Assembly (NCBI GenBank): GCA_964351745.1
Contig: CAYGPI010000053.1
Location: 1 to 19,903, forward strand
Reading direction: 5' to 3'
Length of the DNA stretch: 19,903 nt
DNA from: CAYNJF01 sp964351745
GTDB taxonomy: Bacteria; Pseudomonadota; Gammaproteobacteria; Berkiellales; Berkiellaceae
Shown here: one piece after another, positions 14,871 through 19,903 of the stretch
How the letters are laid out: every line of letters begins with the position of its first letter
Position numbering within the stretch: position 1 is the stretch's first letter
Made by a program: the position numbers and the translations under genes
The notes under the pieces: generated by a model
What the model was told of the DNA's origin: nothing
Database searches by the model: none
Seen by the model: the letters and a program-made list of their open reading frames with translations, nothing else

Positions 14871-16343
14871 ATGATTGACCATGCTCAAAACCGTAAAACT
14901 CTATTATCCAAAATGTCGGAAGGTAGCGTCGCTATTTTTTCTGCGTCGCCACACAAAGTCAGAAATCATGATAATGAATACCCTTATCGACAAGAGAGCA
15001 GTTTTTACTGGCTTAGCGGACTTACTGAGCCTGATGCAATCATTATTCTTGAGAAGACAGCAGATAAATTAGTCGAGCATCTTGTCTTGCAGGAGAAAGA
15101 TCCCAGTAAAGAAATTTGGACAGGCAAGCTTATGGGGGTAGAAGGCGCTGTGACCCATTTGAAATTTGATATAGCCAAGAAATATAGTGAGAGAGACGAA
15201 TATATTCCAAGTTTATTGTTAGGGAAAGATAAAATCTATTTTTCTCTTGAAGATACCGAGTTGATGGGGCAGGTCGCACAGTGGTGCAAGCAAGCTAAGT
15301 TAAAAGGCATGCAAGCTCGAAGGGAAGCCTTTGTTGCAGGTAAGTTATTAAGTGCTCCAAGAAAATTGGAGGACGTTACACCGCTTATTCATCAATTAAG
15401 ATTGATTAAGTCTCCAAACGAAATAGAGCTCATTCAGCAAGCATGTGATATTTCAGCCAGGGCTCATCTTCAATTAATGAGAAGATCTAGAGAGGGTAAA
15501 ACAGAGGGCTATTTACAAGGGATCTTTGATGGTTATTGTCGCTCTAAAGGGGCGCAGAGCTTAGCCTATCCAACGATTGTTGGCAGTGGTGATAATGGGT
15601 GCTGCTTACATTATGAGGATAACACAGCGACGCTCAAAGCCAAGGATTTGGTTTTAGTTGATGCCGGTTGTGAGTTTCAATATTACGCTTCCGATATCAC
15701 CAGAACATTCCCCGTTAATGGTAAGTTTACAAGAGAGCAACGCCAACTTTACGAGATAGTTTTAGAAGCTCAATTGGCAGGCATTGCGGCATGTATACCA
15801 GGCAGCACGCATTATGCTGTCGAGAAAGCCGCCTCCATGGTTATGATCGATGGCTTGTTGAGATTGGGTTTGTTGAAAGGAGAGCCTAATGATATCTTTG
15901 AAAGTGGTGGATTAAAGCAGTTCTACCCACATTCGATAGGGCATTGGGTTGGCTTGGATGTCCATGATCCAATGAGCATTTCTGGGCTTGATGGTTGGTT
16001 AAAGTATGAGCCAAATATGGTTTTGACGGTAGAGCCAGGCATTTATATACAACCAGATAATGCTGCTGTTGATAAAAAATGGCGAGGGATAGGTATTCGT
16101 ATTGAAGATGTTGTGCGAATTACCGAGGAAGGATGTGATGTTTTGTCAAAAGGTGTCATAAAAGATCCTCAGGCTATAGAAAGATTCATGGGTGAAGCCA
16201 ATCAAGCTAGAGCTTTAAAAAAACAAGGAGCATCATCAGTTTTCTTAGCTCATAGCAAGCTTGCTCATTCACGAGCCATAGACACAAAATCTGTTGAAGA
16301 GTTATCTCAGGGAGAGCGATATGCATTTCGAAATTCTCAATAA
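14871..16343 (+). CDS. pepP: Xaa-Pro aminopeptidase (aminopeptidase P), C-terminally extended
   Basis: PepP removes any N-terminal residue that precedes proline. The N-terminal creatinase-like domain (1-170) includes NEYPYRQESSFYWLSGLTEP, a PepP hallmark. In the pita-bread catalytic domain the five dinuclear-metal ligands are all present: D264 (LVDAG), D275 (SDITRTFP), H354 (FYPHSIGHW), E388 (TVEPGIY) and E412 (IRIEDVV). The usual end of the enzyme is near residue 440. Here about 50 further residues follow (GEANQARALKKQGASSVFLA and on), overlapping the next gene. The start at 14871 is the first usable ATG, because the ATGs at 14861 and 14867 run straight into stops. Confidence 0.93.
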   Translation: MIDHAQNRKTLLSKMSEGSVAIFSASPHKVRNHDNEYPYRQESSFYWLSGLTEPDAIIILEKTADKLVEHLVLQEKDPSKEIWTGKLMGVEGAVTHLKFDIAKKYSERDEYIPSLLLGKDKIYFSLEDTELMGQVAQWCKQAKLKGMQARREAFVAGKLLSAPRKLEDVTPLIHQLRLIKSPNEIELIQQACDISARAHLQLMRRSREGKTEGYLQGIFDGYCRSKGAQSLAYPTIVGSGDNGCCLHYEDNTATLKAKDLVLVDAGCEFQYYASDITRTFPVNGKFTREQRQLYEIVLEAQLAGIAACIPGSTHYAVEKAASMVMIDGLLRLGLLKGEPNDIFESGGLKQFYPHSIGHWVGLDVHDPMSISGLDGWLKYEPNMVLTVEPGIYIQPDNAAVDKKWRGIGIRIEDVVRITEEGCDVLSKGVIKDPQAIERFMGEANQARALKKQGASSVFLAHSKLAHSRAIDTKSVEELSQGERYAFRNSQ

Positions 16344-16782
16344 ATCAGATGCGATGCAAACATTGCGAATCACACTTGAGACGGGAGAAAGTCTCCCTTT
16401 GCATGATCATCCACAAACCCAGGTTTTTATGTACGTTCTAAGGGGCGCTTTGCAGGTAGAATTTTATAGCTACGAGAATGGTGATCCAGGTAGTCATATC
16501 ATTCATCTTGAATCTTCAGTCAAAATGGGTGAAGGCATGTATGATTTAATCACTGAGAAAGGGGTGAATCTACATAGTATGAAAGCTGTTGAGCCAACTG
16601 TTTTCTTAGATGTTATGAGCCCTGGTTATCTTCAGCAAGATAATCTTACACCAGCTTGGTTTGAAAAATATGAATCTGAAGGTTTGCTTAAAGTAAGAGA
16701 AATTTCCATGCCAGAGAATGTGGCCAAAGCTAAAGAGTTAGCCTTGGCTCATTTTGAGAAAGAAACATTGCTGAGCGATTAA
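16321..16782 (+). CDS. Cupin-fold thiol dioxygenase-like protein (ADO/plant cysteine oxidase type)
   Basis: The start is set at the ATG 16321, preceded by AGGGAG with 6-base spacing. This is better than the earlier in-frame ATG at 16294, and gives 153 residues. The cupin core reads SLPLHDHPQTQVFMYVLRGA (24-43) with iron ligands H28 and H30, and GVNLHSMKAVEPTVFLDVMS (81-100) with the third His at H85. N-L-H-x-x-x-A-x-x-P-x-x-F-L-D-x-x-S-P matches 2-aminoethanethiol dioxygenase and plant cysteine oxidases. Those enzymes add O2 to free or N-terminal cysteine thiols. The protein is shorter than eukaryotic ADO (about 240-270). The gene overlaps the pepP end by 23 bases. Substrate is unknown: cysteamine, peptide N-Cys and other thiols are all possible. 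Confidence 0.7.
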   Translation: MHFEILNKSDAMQTLRITLETGESLPLHDHPQTQVFMYVLRGALQVEFYSYENGDPGSHIIHLESSVKMGEGMYDLITEKGVNLHSMKAVEPTVFLDVMSPGYLQQDNLTPAWFEKYESEGLLKVREISMPENVAKAKELALAHFEKETLLSD

Positions 16783-16790
16783 CGCTCAGC
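16770..16790. terminator. Hairpin between convergent dioxygenase-like and OTU-like genes
   Basis: GCTGAGCG (16770-16777) and CGCTCAGC (16783-16790) form a perfect 8-bp GC-rich stem around a 5-base loop holding the dioxygenase stop codon. It lies in the 22-base space between convergent stops, as expected of a shared terminator. The T-tracts on both sides are poor, so it may instead protect 3' ends. Confidence 0.5.
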
Positions 16791-16804
16791 GAAATGTATC
16801 ACGT

Positions 16805-18580
16805 TTATTTTGGGCTTGAAGCAGCTTTTTTCTTAGCTTGTTTAGCACCTTCAGAGAGATGTTCCGGAGCCGATGAATCATTGCTAGCCACTCTCTTAGA
16901 ATCAAAGTTTGTTACAATAGGTTTCGGACTAACCTCTGGTGCAGAGCCAGAAACTTTTTTTGCCTCTAGGCCATCTTTTGCTTTGATTGTGTCCTCAGGT
17001 ATAGCGCTTTGGTTCGTTGTTCTGAAAGTATAAACATCAGTTGCAAATAACCCTAAAAGGAAATTAGAGGCTAATAAGGCTAATGTCACAGGCAATGAGA
17101 GGCTAGCTGTCACACAAGCTGCCCCGGTGAGAGCGGCTGTGATAAGACCAACACCAACAGACATGAGACCACTAGCAGGTGCTTGTGATATAGGGTAGTG
17201 AGAGCCCGTAAAGAGTCTTGGTGGTTGAGTTTGTTTTGGTTTTTGTGAAATTTTAGCTTCGACTTGAGCCTTTAATTCACCGACCAGAGGGAAACAGGCT
17301 TCCCAATGATTCGCGCCAGTATGACTGACACGGATCAAAAGGTCGGTGTCTTTGATGGCATAGTTAGGCTCAGACTCTTTTGGATTATAAAAACGGTGAG
17401 CAATATTCCACGCTTTCTCATCAGAGTGAATGGAAAGCTCTTCTTTAGTCTTAGCGGCAGATTTCAGCTTAGATAAACAAGTCACACCAAACAAAACGGA
17501 AAGCATTTGCAGAGCAAAAGTATCTGTTGTGCTAGAATCAGTCGCTAAACCATACTTTTTATGGTTAAAAAATGCTTTTTTACCTGTTTTATCAAACCAA
17601 GCCTGATAATTTTTGACTCTAGAGGCAAGTGCTTGCTTAATATATTGCTCTGGGCGACCATGATCCGTATACCATTCATGATATTCATCGATGACAACCT
17701 TTAACCTTTCTTCTAGTTTAGCTGCCTGCTCTGCTTTTTGTTTTGATTTGGGATTCGTCAGAGATGCTAACGTGTGCGCATTCTTTGGTATCAAATCGCT
17801 TAAATCTTCTTTTAGCTCTTTATCAGAATCAAAGGCACCTTCTTTGAGCAGCTCAGAGATGTTGAAAATCAAATTAGGCCCATCAATCTCTCGCAAGGTT
17901 GAATCTATTTTAAGGGCTGCATGGCTGTCTTCTACGAGTTTTTCTGCATCAAATCTTTTGAAAAGAGTGCTTAGCTTTCTTCGAAAAGTAGGATGATCTT
18001 GAAAGAAACCATGAGATTCTTTGTGACCTTCAATGTAAGTCAGAACTTCTTCTTGAAGAACATCTTTAAAGGTTTTATCCAGGAGTTTGGTTAAAGAAAC
18101 CTTTTTGTCATCTTTATCAAGTACCAGAAGTTTATTGTTTTGTGCACCAGCAGCCACAATTGATCTTAAAATAGGGCTTAATGTTTTTTGTAGGCTTAAT
18201 TTGTGTTTTTCGTTGGCTATGTCAAAGTGATTAAACATTTGCTTAAATTGAGCAAACAATTTATCTGCTGGTGTTTTGGTGCTAACTTTAGGGAAGCTTT
18301 TACTTCTTGGAAAGACTTGCTCTTTAAATTGATTGATTAAGTCAACATAATGCTTTTTATAGATATTTTGCTTGAATATAGAGAGCCATTTCTCTTCACT
18401 TGCTTGCGTGCGAATATCTTGGGCAACACCTAAGACAAAAGAGTTGAAAAGGCAATTGCCATCTCCATGAGAAGATACAACTAAATATTCATTCGGGGCT
18501 TGTCTGACAGCAACCGGAGAAGAAGAATCAAGCATGATGCCGTAACCTATTAAAGATGATTGAGCACCTATATTAATCAA
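16805..18580 (-). CDS. OTU-like cysteine protease (putative deubiquitinase effector) with membrane hairpin
   Basis: This is a 591-residue protein. Near the N-terminus YLVVSSHGDGNCLFNSFVLG (32-51) carries the OTU motif D-G-N-C-L-F, with D40 and putative nucleophile C43. A matching histidine strand follows far downstream: DLLIRVSHTGANHWEACFPL (413-432), with H425-W426 where OTU proteins have N-H-Y/W. Between them lies a ~380-residue, mostly helical, Lys/Glu-rich insertion. After the His come a linker and two hydrophobic helices (about 468-490 and 494-516), then a basic tail ending AKQAKKKAASSPK. OTU domains are rare in free-living bacteria and frequent in effectors that remove host ubiquitin. 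The longest frame opens at TTG 18580; ATG 18535 is an equally good start and keeps all motifs. Enzymatic activity is inferred. Confidence 0.65.
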   Translation of the reverse strand: MINIGAQSSLIGYGIMLDSSSPVAVRQAPNEYLVVSSHGDGNCLFNSFVLGVAQDIRTQASEEKWLSIFKQNIYKKHYVDLINQFKEQVFPRSKSFPKVSTKTPADKLFAQFKQMFNHFDIANEKHKLSLQKTLSPILRSIVAAGAQNNKLLVLDKDDKKVSLTKLLDKTFKDVLQEEVLTYIEGHKESHGFFQDHPTFRRKLSTLFKRFDAEKLVEDSHAALKIDSTLREIDGPNLIFNISELLKEGAFDSDKELKEDLSDLIPKNAHTLASLTNPKSKQKAEQAAKLEERLKVVIDEYHEWYTDHGRPEQYIKQALASRVKNYQAWFDKTGKKAFFNHKKYGLATDSSTTDTFALQMLSVLFGVTCLSKLKSAAKTKEELSIHSDEKAWNIAHRFYNPKESEPNYAIKDTDLLIRVSHTGANHWEACFPLVGELKAQVEAKISQKPKQTQPPRLFTGSHYPISQAPASGLMSVGVGLITAALTGAACVTASLSLPVTLALLASNFLLGLFATDVYTFRTTNQSAIPEDTIKAKDGLEAKKVSGSAPEVSPKPIVTNFDSKRVASNDSSAPEHLSEGAKQAKKKAASSPK

Positions 18581-18669
18581 CAGAGCCCCAAAAGCAAGTA
18601 AATTAAAGTTTGATGACTAAAAATATTGGAAAAACCCTACATATTCCTTGATATTATATGTCAGCTAAC

Positions 18670-18698
18670 TTGTTATTCTCTGCGTGACCTGGTATAGT
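18670..18698 (+). promoter_or_regulatory. Promoter of the bacteriocin-like peptide gene
   Basis: TTGTTA (18670-18675) and TATAGT (18693-18698) are separated by exactly 17 bases, ending 35 bases before the ATG at 18734. It is among the best sigma-70 matches in the window. Confidence 0.6.
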
Positions 18699-18733
18699 CG
18701 GACAACTTTTAACTGGTAAGGATGGTATGACTT

Positions 18734-19033
18734 ATGAGGCTCCTAGGCCCAGTAGAATTAAATAGTATTTCTGGATCAAGTTTTAAGACTGATGCGGGCA
18801 TTTACACCTTAGCAGTTAGTGGCGCGACCCTTAGCCTAGAAGGCGCCGCCTTGGTTTGTGCAGGGTTAGCAAAGGGCAACAAAGGATTGGTTACAGCTGG
18901 CTTGGTATCTTTTGCTTTTGGTGCTGGTGCTTTAGCAACAGCGGTTGCCTCTGAATATACAGGGTATTCTGAAGCCTATGGATGGTATACTTTTGCAAAA
19001 AATGCCAAATATTATGCAAGTTATATCTATTAA
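18734..19033 (+). CDS. Small Gly/Ala-rich peptide, bacteriocin/microcin-like precursor
   Basis: This is a 99-residue product. The first 15 residues, MRLLGPVELNSISGS, resemble double-glycine leaders (pattern M-R-x-L-x-x-x-E-L-x-x-I-S-G-G). The cleavage pair here would be G-S rather than G-G or G-A. The rest is rich in small residues with two amphipathic or hydrophobic stretches (about 23-47 and 52-73) containing GxxxG-like spacing. It ends in an aromatic tail (YTGYSEAYGWYTF, then KYYASYIY). There is one cysteine, C42. These traits fit a class II bacteriocin precursor. No ABC exporter with a C39 peptidase and no clear immunity gene are in the window, so transport is unexplained. An overlapping 12-codon ORF starts at 18727. 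It could equally be a small membrane-active effector. Confidence 0.55.
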   Translation: MRLLGPVELNSISGSSFKTDAGIYTLAVSGATLSLEGAALVCAGLAKGNKGLVTAGLVSFAFGAGALATAVASEYTGYSEAYGWYTFAKNAKYYASYIY

Positions 19034-19184
19034 AATAGACGCTAAAGTGAATATAAACAGTATGAACTGTCCATTTAAATATCAATACTAAGTTTTGATT
19101 AGAATAGTTATCTTTAGTTCAAACTAGATTATCCCCTACTGCCTAGATGCTGTTTATCTTACCTAATTTCGGTAGACTTCGTTG

Positions 19185-19214
19185 TTGATTTGATTTTGAC
19201 AACTTAGTTATATT
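19185..19214 (+). promoter_or_regulatory. Candidate promoter for the 116-residue protein gene
   Basis: TTGATT (19185-19190) and TATATT (19209-19214) are 18 bases apart, ending 32 bases before the ATG at 19247. A perfect TTGACA at 19196-19201 has no suitable -10. Confidence 0.3.
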
Positions 19215-19246
19215 GTTAAGAGTGGAGCCTAAGGACGGGAGACCTC

Positions 19247-19597
19247 ATGTCAATTTACAAACTAGCTATTGATCGCATACGGCATCATAAAGGTTACCTA
19301 TCACAAGAAACCTTTGATGCAAAATTCATCATGAGCGAGAAGCCGGAATCTATGGCGGCATTTATTAAATTAAATGGCTGCCTTGTGACAACACGTCATG
19401 ATTTAAATCCAAGGTTTGGTGGTCGAGATTTTCTAATAAATGTGATGACTGAAATAGTGGTGCTACATATTTCATCTAAAGGCGACTATACATTGCATCG
19501 TTGGGAAAAGAGCACTTCATGCTCAGAGGAAAATAGACTTCCAAGAGAAAAAGAGAATTTCTTGCTTAGCCAGTTCCTAGAAAGGGAAGCTGCGTAA
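19247..19597 (+). CDS. Hypothetical protein, 116 residues
   Basis: No family is recognised. It appears soluble, without signal peptide or membrane segment. Residues 1-40 look helical and charged (YKLAIDRIRHHKGYLSQETF). The middle (45-85) alternates hydrophobic and polar residues as in beta strands (CLVTTRHDL, then DFLINVMTEIVVLHI). A charged C-terminal helix follows (ENRLPREKENFLLSQFLERE). It lies 213 bases downstream of the bacteriocin-like gene on the same strand and just before tRNA-Phe on the other. An immunity role is conceivable by position, but nothing in the protein supports it. The ATG at 19247 has a purine-rich GACGGGAGACC stretch upstream, so translation is plausible. Confidence 0.55.
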   Translation: MSIYKLAIDRIRHHKGYLSQETFDAKFIMSEKPESMAAFIKLNGCLVTTRHDLNPRFGGRDFLINVMTEIVVLHISSKGDYTLHRWEKSTSCSEENRLPREKENFLLSQFLEREAA

Positions 19598-19608
19598 GTC
19601 TTTTAGAA

Positions 19609-19684
19609 TGGTGGCCAGACCTGGAATCGAACCAGGGACACAAGGATTTTCAATCCTTTGCTCTACCAACTGAGCTATCTGGCC
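19609..19684 (-). tRNA. tRNA-Phe (anticodon GAA)
   Basis: The 76-base cloverleaf reads on the minus strand. The acceptor arms GGCCAGA and TCTGGCC pair over 7 bp, followed by discriminator A and an encoded CCA. The D arm is GCTC...GAGC. The anticodon arm reads GGATTGAAAATCC with GAA in the loop. The T arm is CCTGGTTCGATTCCAGG. All stems are perfect or nearly so, and the anticodon assigns phenylalanine. Confidence 0.97.
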
Positions 19685-19830
19685 AGAGGGCAACTATTAA
19701 ACCTGTTAAGGTCCTAGTTCGTCAAGTAAAATTTTCTATCCGGCAAGTTTGCAACAAATCTGATACACAAATTAACCTTTTGGTTGATAGTAGTTACAAA
19801 TAACCCATTTCATTTTTGTTTTCATTTCGC

Positions 19831-19836
19831 TATGAT
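19831..19836 (+). promoter_or_regulatory. -10 element upstream of the right-edge gene
   Basis: TATGAT lies 45 bases before the last ATG. The -35 region is weak. A strong AGGAG (19870-19874) with 7-base spacing precedes the start codon, suggesting good translation. Confidence 0.35.
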
Positions 19837-19881
19837 GGGCGCACATTTTGATCCATAACTATAAGTAGCAGGAGTAACATC

Positions 19882-19903
19882 ATGGCAAAAGGAAGCAGAA
19901 GAG
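19882..19903 (+). CDS. N-terminus of an unidentified gene cut by the window edge
   Basis: Only seven complete codons are present, reading MAKGSRR. The AGGAG ribosome binding site seven bases upstream makes the start secure. The small basic N-terminus would fit a ribosomal protein or a nucleoid/RNA-binding protein, but seven residues cannot decide this. Confidence 0.5.

Noticed and set aside
19882..19903. Start of rpmG (L33) or hfq from the MAKG beginning
   Set aside because: Both families can start with MAKG, but the following S-R-R fits neither well, and seven residues are too few to name a gene.

Overview
This window looks like chromosome from an AT-rich gammaproteobacterium with an intracellular or host-associated lifestyle, most likely in or near the Legionellales (Legionella/Coxiella-like). 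This is an inference. It rests on the housekeeping genes (bioA/bioD, hslR, nudE-cysQ, pepP, a priA N-terminus), on a eukaryotic-style OTU-like cysteine protease with a DGNC nucleophile motif and a membrane hairpin, and on small unknown proteins of the kind seen as effectors in such bacteria. No species can be named from the sequence alone. One run of ten Ns (11922-11931) marks a scaffold gap inside a gene.

Layout. 1-2434 (all minus strand): N-terminus of priA, a MAPEG-family membrane protein, an exported glycerophosphodiester phosphodiesterase, and an unknown two-helix membrane protein with a basic tail. 2521-4703: bioA and bioD are divergent, separated by 275 bases with two perfect palindromes and a DnaA box. 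4704-6442: a small accessory island holds a heptamer-based hairpin, a two-gene winged-helix/nucleotidyltransferase module resembling a type IV toxin-antitoxin or abortive-infection pair, and the remnant of a GNAT acetyltransferase pseudogene. 6443-10871: an RND efflux permease and its periplasmic adaptor (minus strand operon, no outer-membrane factor here). 11058-12669: an M48/HtpX-like membrane protein whose HExxH site is degenerate, broken by the assembly gap. 12671-14518: hslR, then nudE-cysQ as a translationally coupled pair. 14519-14870: AT-rich intergenic stretch with DnaA-box-like sequences. 14871-16782: pepP overlapping a thiol-dioxygenase-like (ADO/PCO type) cupin gene. 16805-18580: the OTU-like protein. 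18734-19597: a bacteriocin-like Gly/Ala-rich peptide with a GG-type leader and a recognisable promoter, then an unknown 116-residue protein. 19609-19684: tRNA-Phe. The window ends seven codons into a well-expressed-looking gene.

The housekeeping genes work as separate metabolic units: biotin ring assembly, pAp/nucleoside diphosphate turnover, ribosome rescue and peptide trimming. The most unusual content is the OTU-like protein with a roughly 380-residue insertion between its putative catalytic Cys and His, the divergently placed bacteriocin-like peptide, the winged-helix/nucleotidyltransferase module beside a decayed GNAT gene, and the catalytically degenerate M48 homologue.
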